Assembly: GCF_958295425.1 (NCBI RefSeq)
Contig: NC_081146.1
Location: forward strand, 7,689,649 to 7,753,648
Reading direction: 5' to 3'
Length of the DNA: 64,000 nucleotides
Source of the DNA: Solea solea
Lineage: Eukaryota > Chordata > Actinopteri > Pleuronectiformes > Soleidae
Shown here: positions 37,117-48,600 of the stretch, in pieces
Layout of the letters: each line of letters opens with the position of its first letter
Numbering within the stretch: the stretch's first letter is position 1
The notes under the pieces: model-generated
Told to the model about the DNA's origin: nothing
What the model saw: only the letters and a program-made list of their open reading frames with translations
Database searches by the model: none
Translations under genes and position numbers: made by a program

Positions 37117-40100
37117 AGAAAATGTTAGTGTCAGTTGAGAGAAAAATGCACATTAATGCATGCTCTCCAGCAGATATTGTCATCATGTAACATCATGCAG
37201 TAATGCAGCATCTTAAGAAGTCTAATAGTTGATTGACAGGTACAAACTAACAGTGTGTGAGCGTCAATGGAGCTGATTTATGAAGGGCAATAATGACACT
37301 CTTCCACTTAGAACAGTTTGACACAACAGGAAATGATAACATCTGGTGAACAGCCCGTCTCTCGGCTACATGTTTAAAATACACGATCGACCCTTGATCC
37401 ATACCTAAAACGTCACCATCAGTCATAAAGATTGATCACATTTTTATACACAGTTTCACTTTTTCTTTCACATTTTCCTTCACAGATACGAGTATTAAGT
37501 ACGAATGCCAGTCTTGAAGCCAAAGCTTTCGTACTTCACTGCAGATCTTGGACAGATCACCTCTGGATCACCTTCTCTCCTGTCTCTCCCTGCTGTTCTC
37601 TGCCTTTGTTTTCTGTCTCTGCCTCCCCTCCCCTTACCAGCAGCACAGCAGCAGTACAGTGTAATGCTGAGTCAGTCAACAGACTCTTGTCTTCTGTCCG
37701 CTCGCGCTCAATCACTCTGACTGTCTAAAACTTTGGCAACAATGTCCATTAGACCCAATGACTTACTGATAAGCTGTGATCTACAAAATGAGCTGGAAAG
37801 CAACCATACCGTGGTCTGACTGTGCAGTCTCCGACAGGGGAACCAACACATGACACTTCCTATTTTTCCTACACTGGCTCTCAGCCATTGGCCAATAAAC
37901 TGAGCGCCACCTCTTGAGATCTTAAAGGTGTACACACCTTCTAACTCCACGGCCACTGAACCTTCTTGCACTGAAACACACACAGCACATACCATAAATA
38001 GAGTGCTCAAACTCATTTTCATGATTACAAAGCCAGTGTAAACGTGTGAAATAACGCGTAAGTTATGATATAATTTTTAATATAAATGGTTAAACTGAGA
38101 AATTAGAGGCAGATGGCGACTGGGAGAAGTCGAACCATTTTTTTTTTTAAACGAAGTTACACACTGCTGTAGCTGGACATTGTCAATCTAATGTTCAGTT
38201 TCGGTGCGGCCTACTGCAGCACTGCGTGCGATGAGTAACTTGATCTGAGCTGTCTGTGCCACTCCAGGGAGCATGGATGAGGGTGAGGAGGCAGGAGAGA
38301 CAGCGAGAGCAGAAAAGCACACAAGCATCCTAAGCTGATGAGATTTAGCACTAATAAAGGAGGGAAGTAAAAAAATTACAGAGAGAAGAACAAAATAAAA
38401 GAGGTGTAAGCTGAGAGTTTAAGGGAGAGAAAGAGGTAGAAAAAGGTGGTGAACTCAGTGGGCCCTCCATTATCCTTCACTCCTCAGTCTGAAAAGTGGA
38501 TGAATAATTGAATAAGGCAGTGGTGACATCACGCTGAGATAAACAGAGGAGGAAATACTGGCTGGAAAGTTTCCAGCCTCCAATTTCTCTCCACATTATC
38601 TCCACTACTCCCTCTGTCTTTATCCCTCTATCCCTCACTTTCCCTCATCTTCTCTTTCCAGCTCTTTCTGTCATGTTTCTGTCCTCCTCCAACCGAAATC
38701 ACCAAAATCTTCATCGTCATAATGTATCCATCATCATCCTTTTCTGTGACTCATGCTCACAATCTGTCTCTGCTCTCTTTCCATCTCCCTCGGTTTATTG
38801 TTCAGTCCAAGGATATTATTTGTGCAATACTGAGAAACCAGCCGACCGTTAGTCTATCATTCTCCATCTGTTTCTCTCCATCATCGCCCCAGCTCAGATT
38901 TGTTACGTCGCCCAATTTACGCTGAGCTACTGTGTCGTGTTAATTTTCTACACAAATACTCATACACACACTCCTCTATCATTGCTAAATGATCATGAAA
39001 TCCATACTCACCTGTAGTTCTTGATTGCAAACTCCGCCCTCCATCTGCTTGTCCTCTCACCTCCACCTCCTCCTTTTTTTCTTCCTCCTTTCCTTCTTTT
39101 TCCTCCCTCTGAACTTCCTCGCTCTGCCACTCTCTGCCCACGGTCCACAGACTGTTTTCGCTGACGGAGCAGCCCATCTTCTGTGATGGGCACAGCTCTG
39201 GCTGTCCACCCTCCTCGTCAGCCCTCTGGAGCATCTCCTTCAGAGCAGCCATGGAGGTGAGAGCAGGTGGTGGCGGCATGAACAGCGCCTGAGCCTGAGA
39301 GGTGTATTCCCACTGGATACCATCGCTTCCGACCTTCTCCCTTCTCCACTTCAGGTTGTACAGTATATCTGGATCCGGGGTGATGACTGTGGGGTCAGGC
39401 TCTGGGTCAGTGATCACCCTCGTCAGTGGGTAGTTGCTCTTGTTACGGAAGCGCAGCTCTTTGAAGGTTGTGACGTTTGGAGCTGAACCGGATGAACCAG
39501 TCTTCTTTTGACTCTCCAGAGGAGATTTTCTCATTTCAGGGGGCGGAGGTTGTGGTGGGGCGTCGTTTTCGGGTGTGAATGCTATTAGCCAGTCAAAGCG
39601 ATCGGGTTGTGCAGAGTTGGCAGAAAGAGTGCTGACTTTAGGGTGTGACAAAGATGGCGGGATCGGTGGTAAGGGGCGAGGAGGAGGAGGAGGAGGTGAC
39701 TCTAGCAACTCAGTGGAGTAATGGAAAGTCTCAAAGCTCATGTCATTTGCTTTGGTATCATGTGTATTGCTAAGACCAGTGCCACTGTTCCTCTTCCTTC
39801 TTCTTGCCATCTCGGTGAATGTGGTGGTCTTTTGTGTGTCTTTGCTCTCCTCTTTTCTTTTAACTTCTTCAACTATAGCTACCCTTTCATCTCCGATGCT
39901 GCTGCATCCGTCTTTATCTATGAATTGGGAGTCACACTCCTTCTCCTCCTCCCTGTCTTTTAGTCTAAACTCATGTGATTCCACGGATCTGGATGGAGGA
40001 AGATCTACTCCATCTACCTCATCGTCTAGCCCTCCGACACAGACGCCAAGCTCTGGACTGAGTTTGAGTAGTTCAGCCTGAGTCAATCCTGCAAGCATTA

Positions 40101-42177
40101 GAAGCTTGCGGATCTCGACATCCAGTGCATGGAAGGAGGGTGGAGGAGGCAGGGCAGGTGGTACGGCAGGAGGAGATGAGGAGGATATGGAGATAACAGG
40201 TGGAGGGGGAAGAGGTGGTGGACGCGACGTAGGAGGTGGGAGAGACAGCGGGGTCTTTTCTTCCTCAGCTTTAAGAGCAGCAAGTCGCTGTGCCTCCTTC
40301 CTGGCAAGGTGGCGTTTCCGAGGGGGGGGAATGGGGGGAGTTGGGGTGGGGATGGGTCTCGGTGGAGAGGGAGTAGTATAGAGGGTGAGGTAAGGGACTG
40401 CTTTAGAGGCAGGGAGAGGAGGAACTGATGGTGGAGATGGAGGAAGAGGTTTCTCGCATCTAAAAGTGGTGAATGTTGGGGATGATGAGTTCGGGGAGAA
40501 AGTAGACAATGTGGGAGAGGTGGAGACGGCCATGGAGGTGGTCTCTCTGCTGATATTGATGTAGTCATGGAGGTAAGAGTTGACACTGGCGTGTCGGGCA
40601 GGAGGTTTAGGGGGTCTTGGTGGTGGCTCAACAGGGGAAGGAGTGAGTGAATCTGGAACAAGAGGATCATCGCAGTCTGATGGAGCAGTGAGGTCGACCC
40701 CAGCATCTGAAAACTCCTGAGAGTCTCCCATTGATTCCCCGGGGCATTTATACAACTTCCAGGGAATGTCAATGTTGCCCATTTCATCCATGATGTCCGA
40801 GAGATCGTGCTCCTCCAGATCTCCAAGATCAAATCCCTTCTCGTGGAGTCTGGCGATGTAAGCCAGTTTTACCTCCCTGTTCACCTTCTCCAAGCGATCA
40901 AGGTGATCTAACCGATCCCTTAAAACATCCCAGTGCTGTTCCCCCTCCAGATCCCAACGAGCTACTTGGATCACCTGGCTGAATCGCTCCATTTTCCCGA
41001 ACTCACCCACTGATTCTAGAAAGTCAAGCAAACCTAGTTTGGTGACCTCAGAATCATCCTTGTCTCCTAAATAATCAGGGGACGGGGAGTCGAGGGCCGA
41101 GGGGTAGCCTTCATCTGGGGAACATGGGGAAACAGGGGTATGTGATGGCAAGAAAAAGGGATTACGGCTAAGAGAAAGGGATGGCGGTGCAGACGGCTGG
41201 CATTCAAGGGCTTCAGGAAGAAAACGCTCTTTTGGGGACAGAGCGACAGAAACACGATCTTGGTCATGAGAAGAGCAGATGGAGGCACATTGATCTGTGC
41301 AGTCAGACTCCAGATCAGAGCAGGAGCTGATGGAAGTGGAGGACGAAGAGGTAGATGAGGTGAGAGAGAACTCCAGGAGAGATGGGGGACCGTCACAGCA
41401 CGAAGGGACAAGAGTGTCGTCATCATCGTCGTCATCGTCGTCATCGTCGTCGTCATCAATTTCCCCACTGCTCTCATCTTCGTCATCTTCTTCCTCTATC
41501 TTTACATTTTTCTTGTTGTCCAGATCAGAGTTTTTATCTCCGCTCTTGTCTTTGTTCTCCGCGCTGGCAGCGGGGCAAACAGGTAATTCCACCTGGGACT
41601 GAGCTTGCGATGGAGGTTGAGGTTGCTCTTTTGGCCCTGTCCCATTCTGCCTCTGGGGCAACGGGCCCGGAGGAGGAGGAAGCCGGAGCTGCTGTCTGAG
41701 AGAGATGGTGTTGTTGTTGTTGTGGTTATGGTTGAACATACTGTTGTTGTCTTGTGGGGAGCGTCCATCACAGCATAGGCACGGGAGGCTCGGCTCATTG
41801 CAGTTTGGGTCAAGAGGGAGAACAGATGGAAGAGGAGGAGAAGGAACGGCTGCAGGTGCAATTTTGGTTGCTGCTGATGCACGCAAAATCTTGGGCTTGG
41901 GCTTAACTGGTTTGGAGATGGTGGAAGCCTGTTTTTGAGGGCCAAACCTGGATGGGTTGACTGGAACTCGTGGTTGCACCCCCACCCTGGTCCTGGTGGG
42001 AGCAGGGGTAACTTTAACAACCCGGCGTGGGGATGATGTCTTGATTTTGTTCATGTTTTTATCCTCTTTCTGAGCACCAGGACCGTGAGACTTTGGTCCA
42101 GCTAAGGTACTGGTCCGTCTGCTGACGTCAAAGCGCCGTGGCTTTGAAGCCTGGGAGGAGCAGCTAGAGGACTGCAT
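30781..42177 (-). CDS. rusc1: RUSC1 (RUN and SH3 domain-containing protein 1)
   Basis: RUSC proteins are adaptors linked to AP-4 vesicle transport and neurotrophin/TRAF6 signalling. Coding exons on the minus strand, in order: 39012-42177, 37810-37970, 36059-36890, 34920-35042, 34767-34843, 33648-33822, 33212-33317, 33077-33123, 32498-32994, 32165-32409, 31197-31364, 30781-30946, in total 1,920 codons plus stop, all in phase. The RUN domain begins KKALVSAVNVAVETILAHFS and runs through DSSVNPSLGRLVLQCLCPAL, RFNAFLLGLL, LLDFWLSHLQ and LTFNLDLLFQHH. A C-terminal SH3 domain spans VRTLCDHN to DWIRCR and ends GLVPIGYTSLIM, very close to human RUSC1. The N-terminal exon has DWLIAFTPEND and VTTFKELRFR. 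Synteny with fdps and the ASH1L-like gene favours RUSC1 over RUSC2. It is twice the length of human RUSC1 (about 902 aa). Exon 37810-37970 is the least certain, but it is needed to link phases 1 and 0. Confidence 0.92.
31520..31860. repeat. Degenerate interspersed repeat in a rusc1 intron
   Basis: Contains GATGGGACGATACCACTT, TCCGATATCTGATCCAGTGA and CCAGTATCGGACC, typical words of a family widespread in fish. A shorter related piece (atccagtgattttggccagtatc) occurs near 12084-12106. No open frame. It lies in intron 31365-32164. Confidence 0.5.
33832..33912. repeat. (GGAGA)n pentanucleotide tandem array at a splice acceptor
   Basis: About 16 near-perfect copies of a 5-base unit. On the rusc1 strand it reads (TCTCC)n and ends nine bases before the AG acceptor of exon 33648-33822, so it forms the polypyrimidine tract. 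The rest of intron 33823-34766 holds AT-rich sequence and a (GT)n at 34680-34707. Confidence 0.95.
37084..37113. repeat. (GA)n microsatellite
   Basis: GA dinucleotide array in the rusc1 intron 36891-37809. Nothing else is recognised in that intron. Confidence 0.9.
39012..42177 (-). CDS. rusc1: Large N-terminal exon of rusc1
   Basis: A 3,166-bp exon whose ATG at 42177 begins MQSSSCSSQ. It encodes mostly disordered, Pro/Ser-rich sequence with an acidic tract of 15 consecutive Asp codons (41410-41460) after SSGEI. A compact helical block of about 105 residues (about 40740-41050; GLLDFLESVGEFGKMERFSQ to IDIPWKLYKCPGE) follows, then polyproline SH3-ligand runs and the family block DWLIAFTPEND...VTTFKELRFR. 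The donor ACAG|GTGAGT is at 39012/39011. Reading on without splicing adds about 30 residues to a stop at 38917. Confidence 0.88.
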
Positions 42178-44530
42178 TGTAGGGATAGGACTTTTTAGGA
42201 TAAAATGATATTTCTGTTGCTATAGAAACAAGAGTTGCTAAGGCTGGAGCGATCCAAACAATGACGCTCCGTGACGGTCACATTTTGGCTTCACTTCCGT
42301 CCTGGAACATCAAAAGAAAACACAGTGAATAAGACTACGGGCAAACTCTGCAACAGCAAAGACTATTTCCCCGCTCTGCATCACTGCAGGTTTAGACTAT
42401 AACAAAATCACACTCATCTGGATCATCTATGAAAACCCACTTTTTGGGCTTTATATAATCTAATTATCACAGCAATGATATTAACACAGAACACACACAC
42501 ACACAGCCTCAAACATAGTCTTGCTACAAGAAAAGAAACAAAACCCCACAGTATCAAATATCAGCACTTAAGGGAAATAATTATATAATTAATAAATTAT
42601 AATAAATATAAATTATTAATCAAGGTGTAAACTGCCTTTTCACCCAGTGTCACTGTCGACTAGGACTACTCCAGCTCGTCCCTGAGGTCGATCATCAAAG
42701 GAGATGCAGAAGCATTTTGATCATCGATTTATTCACTAAGTGAATGTGAATTTTCTTAGCGTTTTTATGATTGTAAATTCAATTTCTTGCTGGGATTTTG
42801 ACTGCTATGTTGTCGAGATGAACTTAAAAGAAAGAAACTGAAATGAAGATTTAGTTGCAGCTCTCAAAAATGTTGTGTCGAGCAATAAACCTTAGACGAA
42901 AAAACTATTTTTGCATCTTGAATATCACTTTTGTTGGGGGAGAAAATATGAACATTATGATGATTTAACATTTTAGGGAGTCTGTCAACAAACAAAACAT
43001 ATTTTCTAGAAAAATCTTCCAGCCAAATGCAGCTGATTCAGATGCCTCTCAGCTTGAAAACAACAAACTTTCACAAAAAAGGAAGAGGACTGGAGCACAC
43101 TGATAAATATTCCACCTTAATTACCTGCCTCAAGCCTTTGTTTGCTCTGACTCTGATAAAGACACAGCAGAGTCAAGACATTAGTCAGATTGCACTATAA
43201 AAGGCTGAAGATTTATTAGTGTGCTTTGGTCATCTTCTTTTTCTCTGACTACATATTTTATAATCTCAAGAGCAGGAATTTAGGATCGGTGGATTCCTGC
43301 AGCCCTGCAGCATTTCATCAGCTGCTTTGTCACACACTTTTATCTTTACCCAAAACATTGCGGTGTCTTTTGATTTGCAGCCCGAGCAAAGAAGTGGCTT
43401 AAAATGCTCCCCAAATGCTTCCCCATTTGAATTTTTAATGTTGTCCCAGAATTAAAATAATAACCAAGCACCCACCCACACACATAGGCCTATCTCAGCT
43501 AACGGTCCTTTATGATAATCACTGTCAGCTAATTTGTTGCCTAACTTGTCACTCATCATATTCATCTGTTCAGCTTCACTGAGCTCTCCATCTGTGCAAG
43601 TCCTTTTATTTTTTTTACCCACCAGATAAGCAGCAGCAAGGTCCAGATTGAAAGTAAAATGACATTAAAAACATCTTAGCTCCAGGGAGAAATGACTGAA
43701 CATTTAACTGGAGCGTGAAATAATCACACAGCAGCACTGGACAATACAAACTCTATCTTTATCTTTTTTTTTTTTGTACATCCCATCCACCGAAAGGCTG
43801 CTGCTGCTCATATATTCCTCCACAGTGCCCTTCACATCACTGAGGAATATAAATCACATCAAGTGCTTGACTACAGCAGGCCTTTGTCACAATAACCATT
43901 TAAGACAAGGAAGCCATGGAATAAAACACACACAGAAAAAATGGCATCACATGTAATTTAACCCGTCCTGAGTACAGTATTATTTACCCCTGCATTTATT
44001 GATCCACTGAGCTGATGTAGACGGGGAGGATGGGAGGAGGAGGAGAGGAGGAGGGGGTACCACCTCCAACCGCATCGCCTGATACACAGGCCCATCCACC
44101 CTGATTGCCCTATTACACTAACCTTATACTCACATCTCCATACAGTAATGATGATAAGTATGATTAAATGTCATTTAAAGACAAACAGCGTTTAAATATA
44201 ATCAGTGTGAGGAGAGGAATTTCATATGTCTCTACGTCGACGCAGAGATTTCTGCTGGACCTCGCCGAGCACGTCCATTCACACCAATCAAAACTGAAAC
44301 ACGTACAAAATAAACAGCCTGTGAAATAACAACTCGACTCACGATCGGGTTCAGGTAAAGATGGATGAAGGTCTCCATCGTGCAGGTCTGTCTCTCTCAC
44401 ATCCTCTGTCCGTGTGAAAGCACAGAGACTCTCTGACGTTTGCAGCCTCAGCGCCGTCCTCTCGCGAGCGTCCGACCAACCCGAGCAAACCACACCCCTT
44501 TTCTCTTCCCTTATCATCACGCTACAATAT
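42178..44530 (-). promoter_or_regulatory. rusc1 5' UTR, first intron and promoter
   Basis: An acceptor (TTTTGATGTTCCAG) ends at about 42301, so the ATG exon has a 5' UTR of about 125 bases. A likely noncoding first exon ends at CCCGATC|GTGAGT (about 44345/44344), with CpG-rich sequence at 44420-44490. The intron between (about 2 kb) is AT-rich with (AC)n near 42491 and no other gene. A short upstream reading frame beginning METFIHLYLNPI would end 9 codons past this splice. Confidence 0.45.
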
Positions 44531-45218
44531 CAGCTTAACCTCATTTTCTTTAAAAAAAAAAATAAATAAAAAAAAAAATGAAAGCGTCAAGGAGTCTGAT
44601 TTCCGGTGATTTCTCTCACATAATGAATGTCCTCTTATCAGTCTTCAGGGAAATGAACATAAACTTTGCTCAGTGATTAATCTGCTGGTTACTTTTTTGA
44701 CACCACCAATTGATTTAGTCAATTACAAGTTGGGAAATACACCAAATGGACACTATAAGTACTTATTTGTAAGTCCTCAAACATAAACATACGTTCAACA
44801 AACCTTCATATCACCATCAAGCCTAATTTTAAGAATTAAAATATGAATATATGCACTTCATTTGTGCCGTTTGTGACTCTTGTACATGTTGTAGTGTAAT
44901 GAAATTCCCTTCACACACCAATAATCCAATACTAGTGTCACTTGGTGAGTCATAATATATTTTGTTGAATTTTAATGATCTTTATTGGCTTTCTGTTGGA
45001 TATTATGTTCAATAACTAACCTCGTATGCATGAATGAATTGTGTCCCCTTTGTTATATTATAGCAATTAGATTACAAGTCTGTTTTATTATCATATATTA
45101 ATCATACATATTTTTAGTATTGGAATATTCCTTCTGTACTTCAAACCAAGCATCAGAATGGGGAAGGTGATGTGTTTACACGCACACACAAAAAAACCTA
45201 AACAGTATCATAACAATT
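44531..45218. other. Intergenic spacer between rusc1 and fdps
   Basis: AT-rich, with an A-run at 44551-44579 and no gene recognised. The two genes are tandem on the minus strand. Confidence 0.5.
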
Positions 45219-45224
45219 TTTATT
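45219..45224 (-). terminator. Candidate poly(A) signal of fdps
   Basis: AATAAA on the minus strand about 420 bases past the fdps stop codon. Confidence 0.45.
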
Positions 45225-45646
45225 TGTAATTAACACAACTAATTGGGTTTGACCATCTATCCTCAGGAATCTTACACAATCTCCCTTTAATGTATTAAAA
45301 ATGAATGAAGCTATTCTCACAAAACTAAAATCATTTTAGATGAATCTTCACCCTGCCTTACGGCAGATAAAAATGAAAAAGCTAGATCATCCTTCACAGA
45401 GTACTGGTTACACGGTACAGTGTTGCGCTGGGTTCAAAAAATAGAACTGAAGAGACTTGTAATGCATCGTCATCCACAACCAAATATTTACAAATCACTG
45501 AAAAGTTCAGAAACTGCCGCCAGGATTTAGAAAAATACATCACACTCTGGTTTGGGTCATGCTGCTGGAGTGAGAGCTCTGCGTCTGCCAGAGGAGCTGG
45601 ATGATGCACCTGATATTCCTGCACAGATCACATCGTCATTCCCCTC

Positions 45647-48600
45647 TCACTTGTTCCTCTTGTAGATTTTCTTGGCGAAGTTGAGGAAGACCGAGTGAGG
45701 AAGGTTTTGTGCGTGACAAGCGATGAGTTTCTGTAGCCGCTGGTAGCTCTCCTCCTCATAGTTCTGGTACAGTGTTGACATTTGCAGGGTGTTGTACAGT
45801 GTTTTGACCTCCTCTATACTTGCTTCATCGTGGCGTCCGTAACATGCCTGAGGACGGAATGAAAATGGAATCAGCATTTGCTGACATACCAGTGAGTGAA
45901 GCTGAACATTTCTTCATTTTCAAATCACATCATCGCACTTTGAAACAGAGCAATTTACTCACTCTATTCTTTTATTAGTCCACTGTATGTTCTTTGTGCA
46001 ATACATAAATGTTGAAAACTGTTCTTATCTGTACGTTTTCATTCTTGCATTTGAGTACAGTAACTGATATTTGGATGGTATCTCATGTGGTGTTAAATTC
46101 TATAACATAATAAATATTGGACTAAAGCTTATTGAACAAAGTTTGACCACAAGAATAAGATAATATATTTTACCCAAATCCCTTAACTCTACCTGACAGT
46201 GTTCTTTCCCTAAAGTGGGATTAGATTACAGGGTAGTGACAACAAATCTAAGGATTATGAGAAAGGGCAGCACGTTTTCATAGAATTCTGCACTTCCACC
46301 AGTGGTGCAATTGTAAAAACGTAAGTACAGTATATTGGACACTATACCCACTCTTCTTGAGCCAAATTTGAATGTAATAACCTTTGCATACAACCCTGTG
46401 TTGCAGCCACATTTTCAAAGTATATTACAGTGTTTAAGTGGAAGGGATTGTTAGTCTCACCTCCAGCTCTGCTCTCTGTTCAGGCGTCATGACCTCCAGA
46501 GCCTTCACGACCAGCCAGCTACATTTGTTATCCTGGATGTCTGTGCCAATCTTTCCTGTAACAGCAGGGTCACCGTAACAGTCCAAATAGTCGTCCTGCA
46601 AGTGACATTCATTGATTATTAACACCATAAAATCTGCAGCACATTATTACCCAATATTTAGCATGGAATTGGACATGGTGTGTATGACGTAATTACCTGT
46701 ATTTGGAAGAATTCTCCCATCTCAAGTAAGATGTGTTTGGCATTATTGTGCTCCTCTTCACTTTCGATTCCAGCCTAAAAAAAGGCACAGTAAAATCATT
46801 ATGAGGTATACAGTTGCACCTTAAATGTTCTCATTCTGACAAAGTTTTTATATTTGGCACACACTAATAAGTGATAGTGAATGTAACTTATTACTTATAT
46901 CCTTATTAGACACCATTAGTGAACACGCACACAGCACAAATCTGCACTCTGGGAGGAAAGGGGGTTCAGTACCTAGCCTGGCATCAGCTGATAACTACTA
47001 ATTTATGTGATTTACACATTTTTGTTTGATGAAAATTTATATAAATACTGCAAAGTCACAAAAAGTGGACTGCAGTGCAGACACAAAATCCAGATTGCAG
47101 AGACAGTTATGCATTAAGTTAAATTTAGTTTTGTGTATCATTTTGTTATTATTATATATAGTAAAATAGGCAAAGATAATCAGCATCATAAATCTACCAT
47201 AAACCCAGTTTGTGAACTTATTTTTACAGTTTCATCGCCATCATGTCTATGATTTCTTTCTGTGATGTGTTGGCAACACACTCACCATGTACATTGCAGC
47301 TGCCACAGGAAGGTAAAAAGAGTAGTAGGCGGTCTTGTATTTTACAATAGCTTTATATCTGTGAGACAAGGTGGGGGGAAAAAACATTACAGTTATTTGC
47401 TGTGGTAAACAAAACTCTCCTTTGCAAATTATTTTACATATTTCCCTTCATTACCTCTCCATGGTGAATCTGTTGAGGTCAATCTGACCCGGGGGGGCTG
47501 TCATGAGGTCCAGAGCCTGGCCAAGCATTGTCTGGAAAGATGTCTGAAATACACAGAGGTGCATTATGAATCCTAAGCTAATGTATGTCTTCCTGCGTGG
47601 TCAATCAGGACTTATAATGATACCTCAGTAAACAGCTCCAGTAGATGGATGTAGTGCGGCTGATCCCTGCAATGTTTGCGAAGAAGTCTGTAGATTGATG
47701 CTTCCAACAGAAAAGAATCATTGATGGCGTCCAGACCTATTCCATCCTTAAAAACAAACAGACACATTTACATAAAAACCTGGAAGCACTGTGAAGAGAC
47801 TAGCACACTATAGAGAATCCATTTCAGTCTCACCTTCTTGTACCAGCAGGGCTGTCCTCTCCGAGTCACAGACGAATCCATGATATCATCTGCCACAAGG
47901 AAAAATGCCTGAAGCTGAAAGCAACAGAGGCACAGTTGTTTGACTTAATGACTGAGAGAAGGTAACACCCTCGCTGAAGTGCCACAACAGCCAGTCACTC
48001 AAAAAAACTGTGAAACAAGTTGGTAACCTGTGAAGGTCTGAGTAAAATGTTTGTAAATAAGTTTTAAATTAAAATCCGAACCTGTCGTGTTTGTTATTTT
48101 AGAAGAGTCCTTTATATTACATATAACTGTCACCATCATGTGACCATCATGTAAAGTAGCTCAACAATGAAACACTGGTTAGAGGGAAGGAGTTTCACGT
48201 TATATGATCCATCAAGACCACCATAGTTTCTCACATACACCATCAGACAAAAGGTATTCAGTTGGTTGCAGGTAGACATTGTTTTTATAAAATGTCATAA
48301 AAAAAAAGGTTGATCAGTGTTTCCCAAAATGTCAAAATGATGACATCCTCTTAACAGATTTTTTTTTGAGGAGCAAAACATTTTGGAAAATATTCACATT
48401 TAAGAAAGTAGAAAGAAAAAAGAAAGTAGAAAGAAAAAAACAACAATATCGACAGATTTGAAAATGTGATTTAAAAAGTATCATGATAACATTTTCAAAT
48501 CTGTCAATATTGATAATTATCACAACAAATGTCAGACAAATAAAGACTGAATTTCGCTCATGACGGAGGGTTAAAGAAAACAGATAAGGGAGGACCAATT

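Noticed and set aside
39008..41938. Alternative frames over the rusc1 N-terminal exon (for example 40098-40832 and 41502-42020)
   Set aside because: Low-complexity shadows of the Pro/Ser/Asp-rich coding frame.
30781..42177. Naming the RUN/SH3 gene RUSC2
   Set aside because: Its length is closer to RUSC2, but the RUN start (KKALVSAV), the SH3 end (GLVPIGYTSLIM) and the flanking fdps and ASH1L-like genes match RUSC1.
44164..44520. 118-codon minus-strand frame near the rusc1 promoter
   Set aside because: No family resemblance; it spans the likely noncoding first exon and its donor, so it is probably fortuitous.
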